Assembly (NCBI RefSeq): GCF_009766085.1
Contig: NZ_LMUF01000013.1
Span: 1-64,000, forward strand
Origin: Burkholderia sp. S171
Lineage (GTDB): Bacteria > Pseudomonadota > Gammaproteobacteria > Burkholderiales > Burkholderiaceae
Length of the DNA: 64,000 nt
Reading direction: 5' to 3'
Positions within the stretch are counted from its first letter, which is position 1. Every line of letters begins with the position of its first letter. This document shows, in pieces, positions 8,677 to 18,430 of the stretch. The notes beneath the pieces are model-generated. The model did not search any database and was not told where the DNA came from. It saw only the letters and a list, made by a program, of their open reading frames with translations. The translations under genes and the position numbers were made by a program.

Positions 8677-9732
8677 ATGGACTTATCGATTGCGGCGATT
8701 CTCGCGCAAGACGGCATCACCACGGGCGCGATCTACGCATTGCTCGCGCTCGCGCTGGTCCTCGTGTTTTCGGTGACGCGTGTCATCTTCATCCCGCAGG
8801 GCGAATTCGTCGCGTATGGCGCGCTGACGCTGGCTGCGCTGCAAACGCAGAAGCTGCCGGCAACGTGCTGGCTGCTGATTGCCATGGGCGTGGGGTGCTT
8901 CGTCGCGGAGATAGCGGGCATCGTGCGGCATCCGTCGCGACACCGGCGGATAGGGCGCACGCTCGCCGTGCTGGCGGGCAAATACCTGATGTTCCCGGTA
9001 GCAGTCTATGGGCTGACGCAGAGCGTGTTGATGCAGCCGCTGCCCATGATCCTGCAAGTCGCGCTCGCGCTGCTGATCGTGATTCCGATGGGTCCGTTCG
9101 TCTATCGGTTGGCCTATGAGCCGATCGCCGAAGCGAGCACGCTGCTGCTGCTGATCGTGGCGGTCGCCGTGCATTTCGCGATGGTCGGCCTCGGTCTCGT
9201 GATGTTCGGCGCGGAGGGCTCGCGTACGACTGCTTTCTCCGATGCCACCTTCAACGTAGGCAGCGTGTCGATCTCCGGACAGAGTCTCTGGGTGGTCGGG
9301 ACGGCTGCGGTGCTGATCGTCGCGCTGTACTTGTACTTCGATCGCACGATCTCCGGGAAGGCGCTGCGCGCGACCTCGGTGAACCGGCTTGGCGCGCGCC
9401 TGGTGGGCATCGGAACGACGCAGGCTGGACGGCTTGCCTTCACGCTCGCGGCCGGCCTGGGCGCGCTCTGCGGCGTCCTGGTGGCACCAATCACAACTAT
9501 CTACTACGACTCGGGCTTCCTGATCGGCTTGAAGGGCTTTGTTGGGGCGATCGTGGGCGGATTGGTAAGTTATCCACTCGCCGCAGCGGGTTCGCTGCTG
9601 GTTGGACTGCTTGAATCGTATTCGTCGTTCTGGGCGAGCGCGTACAAAGAGGTGATCGTCTTCACGCTGATCATTCCGGTGCTGCTGTGGCGGAGTCTGG
9701 CAAGCCCGCATTCGGACGAAGATGAGGAGTGA
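8677..9732 (+). CDS. livH: LIV-type ABC importer permease (LivH), long form
   Basis: This is an inner-membrane permease of the second importer. At 351 residues it is about 50 longer than usual LivH. The extra part is roughly residues 60-125, where a basic cytoplasmic-looking segment ([11 protein letters not shown]) is followed by another hydrophobic stretch, so an additional membrane hairpin is likely. The N-terminal [20 protein letters not shown] and the C-terminal [21 protein letters not shown] patterns are family-typical. The ribosome site AGAGGAAGT precedes ATG 8677. The stop lies just before the start of the livM-livG fusion. Confidence 0.85.
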   Translation: MDLSIAAILAQDGITTGAIYALLALALVLVFSVTRVIFIPQGEFVAYGALTLAALQTQKLPATCWLLIAMGVGCFVAEIAGIVRHPSRHRRIGRTLAVLAGKYLMFPVAVYGLTQSVLMQPLPMILQVALALLIVIPMGPFVYRLAYEPIAEASTLLLLIVAVAVHFAMVGLGLVMFGAEGSRTTAFSDATFNVGSVSISGQSLWVVGTAAVLIVALYLYFDRTISGKALRATSVNRLGARLVGIGTTQAGRLAFTLAAGLGALCGVLVAPITTIYYDSGFLIGLKGFVGAIVGGLVSYPLAAAGSLLVGLLESYSSFWASAYKEVIVFTLIIPVLLWRSLASPHSDEDEE

Positions 9733-9736
9733 CGCG

Positions 9737-11521
9737 ATGAAATTCGTCCTGCGAAACAAGTTTTTCTGGGTATTCCTGCTGCTCGTATTCGTGCTGCCGG
9801 TGCTGCCGCATCCAGTGCGCATGCCCGAGTACTGGATCACGCTGCTGAACTACATCGGTTTGTACTCCATTGTCGCTATCGGGCTCGTGCTGTTGACGGG
9901 TATTGGCGGGATGACGAGCTTCGGGCAAGCGGCGTTCGTGGGTGTGGGCGCTTATTCAACCGCCTACCTGACGACACAGTTTGGTGTGTCGCCGTGGCTT
10001 GCGTTGATCGTGGGCGTGGTGCTGACGGCGCTGATCGCGCTGCTGCTTGGGATGGTCACCATGCGGCTGTCTGGTCACTTCCTGCCGCTTGGAACAATCG
10101 CGTGGGGGCTATCGCTGTTCTTCCTGTTTGGGAATCTCGAATTTCTCGGCAAATACGACGGCATCAACGGCATTCCGGTGCTCAACCTGTTCGGATGGCA
10201 TCTCGAATCCGGAAGGTCGATCTATTACCTGATCTGGGCGGTCGTGTTGCTCGCGGTCGTATCTGTTCAAAATCTGCTTAATAGCCGTCCGGGTCGCGCG
10301 ATTCGTGCACTTCGCGGTGGCGGCACGATGGCCGAAGCCATGGGCGTGAACACTGCTTGGATGCGGGTGGTGATCTTCGTCTATGCCGCCGTGCTGGCCG
10401 CGATCTCTGGCTTCCTCTATGCGCATTTGCAGCGCGCGGTGAATCCAACGCCGTTCGGTTTGAATCACGGCATTGAATTCCTGTTCATGGCGGTGGTCGG
10501 GGGCGTATCGCATGTCTGGGGTGCGGTGTTGGGCGCGACGATCCTCACCGTTCTGCAGGACTATCTGCAGACCTTGCTGCCCAAACTGCTTGGCTCGAAT
10601 GGCAATTTCGAGATCATCGTATTCGGGATATTGATGGTCTTGCTGCTTCAATACGCTCGGCAAGGGGTCTGGCCGTTTGTCGCGCGGCTCTTTCCCAGTG
10701 GCCCGCGTGCCCGTGCACCCGAGCACGCTGAAGCGCTGCCACAACGCGCGAAGCCAACTATCGGGGAGCCTTTGCTGGTCGTCGATAAAGCTCGCAAGGA
10801 GTTCGGTGGACTGGTCGCCGTCAACGACGTCAGCTTCCAGGTGAAGGCGGGCGAGATCATCGGATTGATCGGCCCGAACGGCGCGGGGAAATCGACGACA
10901 TTCAACCTGGTTACCGGTGTGCTGCAGGCTACGAGCGGCTCGATCACCTTTCAGGGCGAACGTATCGATGCACTGACTTCACGTGAAATTGTCAAACGCG
11001 GTATTGGGCGGACGTTCCAGCACGTGCGGTTGCTATCGGGAATGACGGTTCTGGAGAACGTTGCGATTGGTGCGCACTTGCGAGGAAAGACGGGCGTCTG
11101 GCGCAGCGTCGCGCGTTTGAACGCCACGGAAGAAGGGCGTTTGATGGCAGAGGCGGTAAAGCAGATCACGCGTGTGGGCTTGGAGAAACATCTCTACGAC
11201 GAAGCCGGCAGTCTGGCGTTGGGGCAACAACGCATTCTGGAAATTGCCCGCGCTCTATGCTGCGATCCGACTTTGCTATTACTCGACGAGCCCGCGGCCG
11301 GTTTGCGCTATCAGGAGAAACGGCAATTGGCGGAATTGCTGCGACGCCTGAAGGGCGAGGGCATGAGCATCTTGCTGGTAGAACACGACATGGATTTCGT
11401 GATGAATTTGACCGACCGGTTGGTAGTGATGGAGTTTGGAACCCGAATTGCGGAAGGATTGCCTGAGGATGTCCAGAAAGACCCAGCCGTGTTAGAAGCC
11501 TATTTGGGTGGGGTGGACTGA
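9737..11521 (+). CDS. LIV-type permease-ATPase fusion (LivM-LivG)
   Basis: This single 594-residue protein combines the LivM permease (about residues 1-325) and the LivG ATPase (about 340-594). The membrane part has [20 protein letters not shown], a standard LivM pattern. After a proline- and arginine-rich linker ([20 protein letters not shown]) comes the ATPase, with Walker [10 protein letters not shown], signature LALGQQR and Walker [12 protein letters not shown] start at ATG 9737 because GAGGAG lies 8 bases before it. The fusion fixes one permease to one ATPase. LivF downstream would supply the second ATPase. Such fusions are known in this transporter family. Confidence 0.88.
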   Translation: MKFVLRNKFFWVFLLLVFVLPVLPHPVRMPEYWITLLNYIGLYSIVAIGLVLLTGIGGMTSFGQAAFVGVGAYSTAYLTTQFGVSPWLALIVGVVLTALIALLLGMVTMRLSGHFLPLGTIAWGLSLFFLFGNLEFLGKYDGINGIPVLNLFGWHLESGRSIYYLIWAVVLLAVVSVQNLLNSRPGRAIRALRGGGTMAEAMGVNTAWMRVVIFVYAAVLAAISGFLYAHLQRAVNPTPFGLNHGIEFLFMAVVGGVSHVWGAVLGATILTVLQDYLQTLLPKLLGSNGNFEIIVFGILMVLLLQYARQGVWPFVARLFPSGPRARAPEHAEALPQRAKPTIGEPLLVVDKARKEFGGLVAVNDVSFQVKAGEIIGLIGPNGAGKSTTFNLVTGVLQATSGSITFQGERIDALTSREIVKRGIGRTFQHVRLLSGMTVLENVAIGAHLRGKTGVWRSVARLNATEEGRLMAEAVKQITRVGLEKHLYDEAGSLALGQQRILEIARALCCDPTLLLLDEPAAGLRYQEKRQLAELLRRLKGEGMSILLVEHDMDFVMNLTDRLVVMEFGTRIAEGLPEDVQKDPAVLEAYLGGVD

Positions 11522-12267
11522 TGGCTGATGCAATTCTTCAAGTCGCCGGATTGTCCGTTCGTTACGGCAAGGTCGAGGCACTGCACGACGGCAAGCTTAC
11601 CGTTGGCGCGGGGCAAATCGTTTCAGTTATTGGGCCGAACGGCGCTGGCAAATCTACTTTGCTCAACGCCATCATGGGCGCGCTTCCTTCTACGGGGTAT
11701 GCAAAGGGCACCGTTTTATATCAGGGCGAGGATGTTTCGGCGTTGGCGATCGAGAAACGCGTTGCCCGTGGAATGTGTCTGGTGCCAGAAAAGCGCGAAT
11801 TGTTCGCGAGCATGACCGTGGAAGACAACTTGGTCTTGGGCGCATATCGACGGAAGCGGGCAGGCGAGCGCAATTTTCTCGATCAACTCGATCATGTGTT
11901 CGACTTGTTCCCACGTCTAAAAGAACGTAGAAAGCAGGCTGCCGGAACGTTGTCGGGCGGGGAGCGACAGATGCTTGCGGTGGGCCGTGCGCTGATGGGA
12001 AAGCCGGATTTGCTGATGTTGGATGAACCTAGTCTTGGGCTTGCACCGTTAATCGTGAAGGAAATTTTCCATATCATCAGTGCGTTGCGCCAAACGGGTG
12101 TCGCTACGTTGCTGATCGAGCAGAATGCACGCGCAGCGCTGCAGATATCGGATTACGGCTACGTGCTCGAAACAGGCGAGTTCGCGATGGAAGGCGTTGC
12201 TAGCGAACTGGCACACGATCCAAAGGTTATTGAAACATATTTGGGATTGGCGAAGAAAGTCGCGTAG
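11521..12267 (+). CDS. livF: LIV-type ABC importer ATPase (LivF)
   Basis: This is the ATPase of the second importer, 248 residues. It has a regular Walker A (GPNGAGKST), signature [15 protein letters not shown] and Walker [11 protein letters not shown], so all catalytic residues are present, unlike the LivF of the first cluster. The start ATG overlaps the stop codon of the permease-ATPase fusion by one base, indicating translational coupling. It is the last gene of the cluster. A parS-containing palindrome with a T-tract follows 28 bases after the stop. Confidence 0.9.
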   Translation: MADAILQVAGLSVRYGKVEALHDGKLTVGAGQIVSVIGPNGAGKSTLLNAIMGALPSTGYAKGTVLYQGEDVSALAIEKRVARGMCLVPEKRELFASMTVEDNLVLGAYRRKRAGERNFLDQLDHVFDLFPRLKERRKQAAGTLSGGERQMLAVGRALMGKPDLLMLDEPSLGLAPLIVKEIFHIISALRQTGVATLLIEQNARAALQISDYGYVLETGEFAMEGVASELAHDPKVIETYLGLAKKVA

Positions 12268-12295
12268 CTGCCTTAAGGCTCAGCAAACTTTGGTG

Positions 12296-12326
12296 GCGTG
12301 TTTCACGTGAAACACGCTATTTTTTT
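12296..12326 (+). terminator. Terminator-like palindrome containing parS 1
   Basis: A perfect 22-base palindrome with no separate loop is followed by TATTTTTTTT, starting 28 bases after the livF stop. The geometry suits an intrinsic terminator, though the tight centre would open a loop of about four bases. The dual role with parS is inference. Confidence 0.55.
12299..12314. promoter_or_regulatory. parS centromere site 1
   Basis: The 16-base sequence TGTTTCACGTGAAACA is a perfect match to the parS consensus bound by chromosomal ParB. It sits in a longer perfect palindrome (12296-12317) followed by TATTTTTTTT, so the same bases could also form a transcription terminator for livF. parA and parB lie 3 kb downstream. 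Confidence 0.93.
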
Positions 12327-12393
12327 TAGCTAAGCATTGATGGTGGATTTTTATGCGACTTGGAGATTATCGACGCGGTGGTTTTCAATGGCA

Positions 12394-12409
12394 TGTTTCA
12401 CGTGAAACA
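12394..12409. promoter_or_regulatory. parS centromere site 2
   Basis: This is a second perfect TGTTTCACGTGAAACA, 95 bases after the first. It is extended to a 24-base perfect palindrome (12390-12413) and followed by ATTTTTT, the same arrangement as site 1. Confidence 0.93.
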
Positions 12410-12463
12410 TGCCATTTTTTCGCGCTAGCTGTTTAGCCTGAATCGTGGCAAAAGCTAACCGGC

Positions 12464-12469
12464 TATAAT
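12464..12469 (+). promoter_or_regulatory. Probable -10 box of the mnmG operon
   Basis: A perfect TATAAT lies 46 bases before the mnmG start codon. I find no good -35 hexamer at the right distance, so this call rests on the -10 box alone. Confidence 0.4.
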
Positions 12470-12514
12470 TCTTCGATATCTCTTTCGAAGGTCCGCCACA
12501 TCGCGCGGGAACCC

Positions 12515-14491
12515 ATGCTTTATCCAACTGAATTCGATGTGATCGTCGTAGGTGGCGGTCACGCTGGAACTGAAGCCGCCTTAGCCTCAGCTCGAACAGG
12601 CGCGGCCACGCTTTTGTTGACCCATAACATCGAAACGCTCGGCCAAATGAGCTGTAATCCCTCGATTGGCGGGATTGGGAAGGGCCATCTGGTAAAGGAA
12701 ATCGATGCTCTTGGCGGCGCAATGGCCGCAGCAACTGACGAAGCGGGCATCCAGTTTCGAATTCTGAACTCGTCGAAAGGACCGGCCGTCCGCGCCACAC
12801 GGGCGCAGGCAGATCGCGTTCTGTACAAGCAAGCGATTCGGCATCGGCTCGAAAATCAGCCGAATCTTTGGTTGTTCCAGCAGGCAGTGGATGATTTGAT
12901 CGTAGAAGGCGACCGAGTTGTCGGCGCTGTGACTCAGGTCGGTGTGAAATTCCGTGCGAAAGCAGTCGTGCTGACGGCCGGTACTTTCCTCGATGGAAAG
13001 ATTCACGTGGGTTTGAATAACTACACGGGCGGCAGGGCGGGCGATCCGGCTGCCGTGTCTTTGTCCGCGCGGCTTAAGGAACTTCAGCTCCCGCAAGGTC
13101 GACTGAAAACGGGTACGCCGCCGCGTATTGATGGCCGCACCATCGACTATTCAAAGCTCGAAGAGCAACCGGGCGATCTCGATCCAGTGCCCGTGTTCTC
13201 TTTCCTCGGGCGCGTTGAGCAACATCCGCGACAAGTACCGTGCTGGGTGACGCATACCAACGAGCGTACGCACGACATCATTCGGGCGGGCCTCGACCGT
13301 TCGCCGATGTACACAGGCGTGATCGAAGGCGTCGGTCCGCGCTATTGCCCGTCGATTGAGGACAAGATCCATCGGTTTGCGTCCAAGGACTCGCACCAGA
13401 TCTTCCTGGAACCTGAAGGCCTGACGACGAACGAGTTTTATCCGAACGGCATTTCCACAAGCTTGCCATTCGACGTTCAGCTTGAATTGGTCCGTTCCAT
13501 GAAGGGGTTGGAGCACGCGCACATTCTGCGACCGGGCTACGCGATTGAATACGATTACTTCGATCCCCGTGCGCTCAAGGCATCGTTGGAAACCAAAGCA
13601 ATTGGCGGTCTGTTCTTCGCGGGACAGATCAATGGCACGACCGGCTACGAGGAAGCCGCTGCACAAGGCTTGCTCGCGGGTCTTAACGCGGCGTTGCAAG
13701 TCGGTGGGAAGGATGCATGGTGCCCCCGTCGTGACGAAGCGTATTTGGGCGTTCTGGTCGACGATTTGGTTACGCAAGGGGTGTCCGAGCCGTATCGGAT
13801 GTTCACCAGTCGCGCGGAATATCGCCTGTCGCTGCGTGAAGACAACGCTGATATGCGTTTGACCGAGGCGGGTAGGGCGTTGGGCATTGTGGATGACATC
13901 CGCTGGAACGTGTTCAACGAAAAACGTGACGCTGTTTCACGTGAAACACAGCGCCTGAAATCGACTTGGGTTAACCCTAAAACGTTGCCCGTAGAAGAAT
14001 CTATCGCGCTGCTCGGCAAGCCTATTGACCACGAATACAGCTTGGCGGATTTACTGCGGCGACCGAGCGTCACCTATGCCGATGTTTGTGCATTGCGGAA
14101 TCACACGTCCGGCCCAGAAACACCGCTGGCCCACGATCCGATCTTGCTTGGCCAAATCGAAGAGCAGATCGAGATCGCGGTGAAATATCAGGGCTACATC
14201 GACCGCCAGGCCGGCGAGATAGAGCGCAATGGCACGCACGAGAATACGCGCTTGCCGGAAGCGTTCGACTACGCAGAAGTGCGCGGACTGTCCTTCGAGG
14301 CTCGTCAAAAACTCATACAGCATCGGCCGGAGACGATTGGCCAAGCGTCGCGTATTCCGGGCGTTACGCCGGCTACCATTTCCTTGCTCATGGTTCACCT
14401 CAAACGGGCGATGGGCCGCCACGACGGCACAGGTCAGGCAGCGGTCGAAAATACTAGGACCGGGCGTGGCAGCGCTCGCTCCGTCTCGTGA
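12515..14491 (+). CDS. mnmG: tRNA uridine-5-carboxymethylaminomethyl modification enzyme MnmG
   Basis: This is the FAD-dependent subunit of the MnmE-MnmG complex, which modifies U34 in the wobble position of several tRNAs in the cytoplasm. The 658-residue product has the dinucleotide-binding motif [12 protein letters not shown] near residue 12, [20 protein letters not shown] and [17 protein letters not shown], all diagnostic for the family, and the length is slightly above the usual 630. The start ATG 12515 gives the normal N-terminus. It is the first gene of mnmG-rsmG-parA-parB, a standard order near bacterial replication origins. The coding sequence contains a perfect parS site at 13933-13948, encoding Ser-Arg-Glu-Thr. 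Confidence 0.96.
   Translation: MLYPTEFDVIVVGGGHAGTEAALASARTGAATLLLTHNIETLGQMSCNPSIGGIGKGHLVKEIDALGGAMAAATDEAGIQFRILNSSKGPAVRATRAQADRVLYKQAIRHRLENQPNLWLFQQAVDDLIVEGDRVVGAVTQVGVKFRAKAVVLTAGTFLDGKIHVGLNNYTGGRAGDPAAVSLSARLKELQLPQGRLKTGTPPRIDGRTIDYSKLEEQPGDLDPVPVFSFLGRVEQHPRQVPCWVTHTNERTHDIIRAGLDRSPMYTGVIEGVGPRYCPSIEDKIHRFASKDSHQIFLEPEGLTTNEFYPNGISTSLPFDVQLELVRSMKGLEHAHILRPGYAIEYDYFDPRALKASLETKAIGGLFFAGQINGTTGYEEAAAQGLLAGLNAALQVGGKDAWCPRRDEAYLGVLVDDLVTQGVSEPYRMFTSRAEYRLSLREDNADMRLTEAGRALGIVDDIRWNVFNEKRDAVSRETQRLKSTWVNPKTLPVEESIALLGKPIDHEYSLADLLRRPSVTYADVCALRNHTSGPETPLAHDPILLGQIEEQIEIAVKYQGYIDRQAGEIERNGTHENTRLPEAFDYAEVRGLSFEARQKLIQHRPETIGQASRIPGVTPATISLLMVHLKRAMGRHDGTGQAAVENTRTGRGSARSVS
13933..13948. 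promoter_or_regulatory. parS centromere site 3, inside mnmG
   Basis: This is a perfect TGTTTCACGTGAAACA within the mnmG coding sequence. Unlike sites 1 and 2, the palindrome does not extend beyond the 16-base core and no T-tract follows, so it has no terminator role. Confidence 0.92.
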
Positions 14492-15171
14492 TGCAGCGTG
14501 AAGCCGGGGACGCCGGACTACAAAAGCTTTTAAACGAAGGAATCGAGCAACTCGGCATTGCCGTCACGGACGCGCAGCGCCAGAAGTTGCTCGACTACGT
14601 GGCGTTGCTGGGTAAGTGGAACGCGGTCTACAACCTGACCGCAATCCGTGATCCGCGCCAGATGCTGATCCAGCATATTCTTGATTCTCTCGCGATCATC
14701 CCGTTTCTCACACGGCGTACCGAACCTCAGTCCGCGCTCGATGTCGGGTCAGGCGGCGGTTTGCCCGGAATAGTCATGGCAATTGTCCTACCTGAGTGGC
14801 AAGTCACACTGAACGACATTGTTCACAAGAAAACGGCCTTCCAATCGCAGGCAAAGTTGCAGCTCGGACTGACCAACTTGTCGGTTGTGACAGGACGTGT
14901 CGAGAACCTGCACCCCGGTATAGAAGTCCCAGGTCTTTTCGATGTAATCGTGTCGCGCGCGTTCGCAGAACTCTCTGACTTCGTTACACTTGCGCGTCAT
15001 CTGGTTGCTGGCAACGGCCGCATCTGGGCGATGAAAGGAATCAGGCCGGACGCCGAGATCGCTCGCCTTCCCGCCGACACGAAAGTCTGCTGTATCGAAC
15101 GTCTCCGCGTGCCCATGCTCGACGCCGAGCGCCACCTGATCGAAATTGAAATCGGAGCGGCCCCACATTGA
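14491..15171 (+). CDS. rsmG: 16S rRNA m7G527 methyltransferase RsmG
   Basis: This S-adenosylmethionine-dependent methyltransferase modifies G527 of 16S rRNA. In the 226-residue product the cofactor-binding motif [17 protein letters not shown] lies near residue 90, and [16 protein letters not shown] follows as expected. Translation may start at ATG 14491 or at the GTG directly before it (14488). Both overlap the mnmG stop, so the two genes are coupled. The gene lies in its canonical place between mnmG and parA. Confidence 0.94.
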   Translation: MQREAGDAGLQKLLNEGIEQLGIAVTDAQRQKLLDYVALLGKWNAVYNLTAIRDPRQMLIQHILDSLAIIPFLTRRTEPQSALDVGSGGGLPGIVMAIVLPEWQVTLNDIVHKKTAFQSQAKLQLGLTNLSVVTGRVENLHPGIEVPGLFDVIVSRAFAELSDFVTLARHLVAGNGRIWAMKGIRPDAEIARLPADTKVCCIERLRVPMLDAERHLIEIEIGAAPH

Positions 15172-15233
15172 ACACTGCAGTCGACATCTCACGCGCACCT
15201 GAAATCCAGTCAGGAAAGAAGGGACACATCACG

Positions 15234-16004
15234 ATGGCAAAAATCTTCTGCGTCGCGAACCAGAAGGGCGGCGTCGGAAAGACGACGACAGCAGTCAATC
15301 TCGCGGCGAGTCTGGCGGCGCTTGACCAGCGCGTCTTGCTGATCGATCTGGACCCGCAGGGCAACGCCACCATGGGCAGCGGCGTCGACAAAGCCGCCGT
15401 CGAGAACACTGTGTACGACGTACTGGTGAACGGGGTGACGGTACTTGAAGCGCGTACTCGCACGGATGCGGTCGGCTACGACGTCTTGCCGGCTAACCGC
15501 GAACTGGCGGGTGCGGAGGTGGAGCTGGTCGGCGTGGAAAACCGCGAACGCGTGCTGCGTAAGGCGTTGACGGAAGTCGAAGCCGAATACGATTTCATTC
15601 TTATCGATTGCCCGCCGGCTTTGTCGTTACTCACGCTAAACGGTTTATGCGCCGCCCACGGCGTGGTCATCCCGATGCAGTGCGAGTATTTCGCGCTGGA
15701 AGGCCTGTCCGACCTCGTCAACACGATCAAGCAGGTCCACGCGAATCTCAACCGCGACCTGAAGGTGATCGGATTGTTGCGCGTCATGTTCGATCCCCGG
15801 ATTACGTTGCAGCAACAGGTATCGGATCAACTGAAACAGCATTTCGGTGACAAGCTCTTCGACGTCGTCATTCCCCGCAATGTCCGTCTGGCCGAAGCGC
15901 CCAGTTACGGTTTGCCGGGTGTCGTGTTCGACCGGGCATCGCGTGGTGCGCAGGCGTATATCCAGTTCGGCACGGAAATGATCGAGCGCGTACGCGCGCT
16001 TTAA
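15234..16004 (+). CDS. parA: Chromosome partitioning ATPase ParA (Soj)
   Basis: This Walker-type ATPase binds DNA non-specifically and moves ParB-parS complexes apart during segregation of the origin region. The 256-residue product has the deviant Walker A KGGVGKTT at about residues 11-18, with both lysines present, and FILIDCPPALSLLTLN as the Walker B region. I start at ATG 15234, since that gives the standard MAKIFCVANQKGG beginning. The open frame runs back to a TTG at 15168 overlapping the rsmG end, which is an unlikely start. parB follows after 37 bases. Confidence 0.95.
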   Translation: MAKIFCVANQKGGVGKTTTAVNLAASLAALDQRVLLIDLDPQGNATMGSGVDKAAVENTVYDVLVNGVTVLEARTRTDAVGYDVLPANRELAGAEVELVGVENRERVLRKALTEVEAEYDFILIDCPPALSLLTLNGLCAAHGVVIPMQCEYFALEGLSDLVNTIKQVHANLNRDLKVIGLLRVMFDPRITLQQQVSDQLKQHFGDKLFDVVIPRNVRLAEAPSYGLPGVVFDRASRGAQAYIQFGTEMIERVRAL

Positions 16005-16041
16005 CGGACATAGCGTCAAGATGGCAGAACGAGGAAGCAAG

Positions 16042-16971
16042 ATGAACGCAACGATGAAGAAGAAGGGCCTTGGGCGCGGTCTGGAGGCCCTGCTGGGCGG
16101 AAGCTCGGATATCACCGAGGCTGTGCGCAGCGAAGGCCTGCCGAACGTTCTACGCCTCGACTCGATGCAAGCCGGCAAGTACCAGCCGCGTACCCGAATG
16201 GACGAAGGCGCTCTGCAGGAGCTCGCGGCCAGCATCCGGGCACAAGGTGTGATGCAGCCGATTCTCGTGCGTTCGATCGGCGACGACCGGTACGAAATCA
16301 TTGCCGGCGAGCGGCGCTTCCGGGCGGCGAAACTCGCGGGCCTCGAAGAAGTGCCGGTGCTGGTGAAGAACGTGCCGGATCAGGCCGCTGCGGCCATGGC
16401 GCTGATCGAGAACATCCAGCGCGAGGATTTGAATCCGCTGGAAGAGGCGCAGGGTATCCAGCGCCTGCTCAACGAATTCGATTTCACGCACGAGCAAGCC
16501 GCGGAATCGGTCGGGCGTTCGCGTAGTGCCGTATCGAATTTGCTGCGCCTGTTGAACCTGGCTACACCGGTTCAAACCATGCTGCTCGCGGGCGATCTAG
16601 ACATGGGCCACGCTCGCGCGCTGCTTGCCGTCGACGCCGCCACGCAGATCCAGTTGGCCAACCAGGTGGTCAACAAGCGCATGTCGGTGCGCGAGACCGA
16701 GAAGCTGGTTTCATCGACGACCAAGGAAGTGCCCGCTACGAAAGCGCGCGTCGCGCACGATGGCGGCCGCGACACGCGTCGGTTGGAAGAGGAGTTGTCC
16801 GACCTCCTGTCGGCGAACGTGAAGATCAAGATGGGCGGGCGAGGGCGCGGCAAGTTGCAGATCGATTTCGGCGATCTCGATGCGCTCGAAGGCATTTTGG
16901 GACGCCTGCGCACAGGCGCCGTCAGCGGCAAAGCGGTGACCACGGACAATACCTCCGCAGCGCAGGCATAG
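16042..16971 (+). CDS. parB: Chromosome partitioning protein ParB (Spo0J)
   Basis: This ParB-family CTPase binds parS and spreads along DNA, marking the origin region for segregation. The 309-residue protein has an N-terminal ParA-interacting segment (KKKGLGRGLEALLGG), the CTP-binding box GERRFRA at about residues 89-95, ENIQREDLNPLEEA, and the helix-turn-helix FTHEQAAESVGRSRSAVSN. The start ATG 16042 follows GAGGAAGCAAG. An upstream in-frame ATG at 16021 would add seven residues. Its binding sites are visible at 12299, 12394 and 13933. Confidence 0.95.
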   Translation: MNATMKKKGLGRGLEALLGGSSDITEAVRSEGLPNVLRLDSMQAGKYQPRTRMDEGALQELAASIRAQGVMQPILVRSIGDDRYEIIAGERRFRAAKLAGLEEVPVLVKNVPDQAAAAMALIENIQREDLNPLEEAQGIQRLLNEFDFTHEQAAESVGRSRSAVSNLLRLLNLATPVQTMLLAGDLDMGHARALLAVDAATQIQLANQVVNKRMSVRETEKLVSSTTKEVPATKARVAHDGGRDTRRLEEELSDLLSANVKIKMGGRGRGKLQIDFGDLDALEGILGRLRTGAVSGKAVTTDNTSAAQA

Positions 16972-16977
16972 GTCTCG

Positions 16978-18117
16978 ATGCAGTCGCCCGCGGACTCCAA
17001 ACGTCTCCGAACGAATCTTTTGGCAAAAGCGTTGGCGCTTGTCACCAAAGAGCCCGTGCTGGCGATCCTGCTGGTCGCGCTCGTCGCGCTGCAAGTCCTG
17101 CATCCCAAGCCGTGGGCGTCGTTACCCGCGTTGATCGACTGGCAGACCGTGCTGACGCTTGCCGGCTTGCTGATGTTGACCAAGGCGGTGGAGCTGTCCG
17201 GCTTCCTCATGTGGATGGCGCACCGCGTTGTGCATCGGATTCACGGTGAACGCGGCCTGGCGTTTCTGCTGATCGGCCTGGCCGCAGCACTCTCGACCTT
17301 GCTCACCAACGACGTCGCCCTGTTCGCCGTCGTGCCGTTGACCCTGTCGCTGCACAAACTCGCGCCGCTTCCCGTCAAGCGGCTGGTGATCTTCATCGCG
17401 ATCGCTGTGAATGCCGGGTCGATCCTGACGCCGCTCGGCAACCCGCAGAACCTGTTCCTCTGGCAGACGAGCGGCGTGTCCTTCGGCGGCTTCGTGTGGG
17501 CGTTGCTGCCGTTGTGCGCGGCGCTCATGGTGATGCTTTACGCGCTGGCCGCGGTCATGTTCCACAACAAGCCGCTCGATCTCCCTGGCGATACCGAAGC
17601 ACATTCCGTCGATATCCCGCTCTGCACGGTGGCGGGCATTGCGTTCATCGCATTCGTGGTTCTCGCCGATATCCATTACGCCGGAATCGGCCTGGCCGCC
17701 GTTGCGCTGGGTTTCCTGATCTGGCGACGTCAGGTCGTGCTGAAAATCGACTGGTTGCTGCTGCTGATCTTCGTGCTGATGTTCATCGTGTTGCGCAGCG
17801 TGGCCGCCTTGCCGTGGGTGAATCACGCAATCGCAAGCCTTGGCCTCGATACGCCACTCAAGGCGTATGCGGCGGGCGCAGTGTTGTCACAGGGAATCAG
17901 CAACGTGCCGGCGGCAATCATGCTCGCGGAGTTTTCGAAAGACTGGCGAGCGCTGGCGTTCGGCGTAAGCGTAGGGGGATTTGGCATCGCGATCGGTTCG
18001 CTTGCCAATCTGATCGCCGTCCGGCTTTCGGGTGAACGCGGCATGTGGGGTCCATTTCACCTCATCTCCATTCCATTCTGGATCGTCGCAGCGGCTGTAG
18101 GAGCCTGGCTCGTTTAA
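16978..18117 (+). CDS. SLC13/ArsB-NhaD superfamily anion permease
   Basis: This 379-residue integral inner-membrane transporter has about 10-11 predicted hydrophobic segments. Typical features of the ion-transporter superfamily are LLTNDVALFAVVPLTL, with the helix-breaking TND, and NAGSILTPLGNPQNLFLW, the GNPxN motif found in ArsB and SLC13-like permeases. It starts seven bases after the parB stop and may be co-transcribed. The substrate is unknown; dicarboxylates, arsenite and other anions are all known in the superfamily. A frequent alternative annotation is simply citrate-transporter-like. Confidence 0.8.
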   Translation: MQSPADSKRLRTNLLAKALALVTKEPVLAILLVALVALQVLHPKPWASLPALIDWQTVLTLAGLLMLTKAVELSGFLMWMAHRVVHRIHGERGLAFLLIGLAAALSTLLTNDVALFAVVPLTLSLHKLAPLPVKRLVIFIAIAVNAGSILTPLGNPQNLFLWQTSGVSFGGFVWALLPLCAALMVMLYALAAVMFHNKPLDLPGDTEAHSVDIPLCTVAGIAFIAFVVLADIHYAGIGLAAVALGFLIWRRQVVLKIDWLLLLIFVLMFIVLRSVAALPWVNHAIASLGLDTPLKAYAAGAVLSQGISNVPAAIMLAEFSKDWRALAFGVSVGGFGIAIGSLANLIAVRLSGERGMWGPFHLISIPFWIVAAAVGAWLV

Positions 18118-18430
18118 TCAGATGAAAATGGTGCGACGCACGCAACGTGATTCGTGTCCTGCTGAAAAACGACGTGAAACCACCGCACATCCGGCGGTAA
18201 TCAAACTCGTTGTCCGTACAAGTGAAATCTCCTTTCAGAGACGTGTTTTTAAGGCTCGTCCGCTTGATTTTTGATGGCCCTAAGCTATTGAATCTGTGAC
18301 AACAATCGCTTACAATCCCCCGGATTTATCAGCTTGGCGACTCCGAAAGCGCAACGTAAGTATGTGGTTGAATCCAGCCATGAACCGGCGGCAAATGTGC
18401 AGGTTGTAACTGACTTTAGTGAGATGTGTG
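18118..18430. other. Leader and promoter region of the ATP synthase operon
   Basis: These 313 bases hold no protein gene. They contain the operon promoter at 18288-18316 and an untranslated leader of about 108 bases. I see no terminator for the permease gene upstream. Confidence 0.6.
18288..18316 (+). promoter_or_regulatory. Sigma-70 promoter of the atp operon
   Basis: TTGAAT (18288-18293) and TACAAT (18311-18316) are separated by exactly 17 bases, a near-consensus arrangement. Transcription would begin near 18323. Confidence 0.75.
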
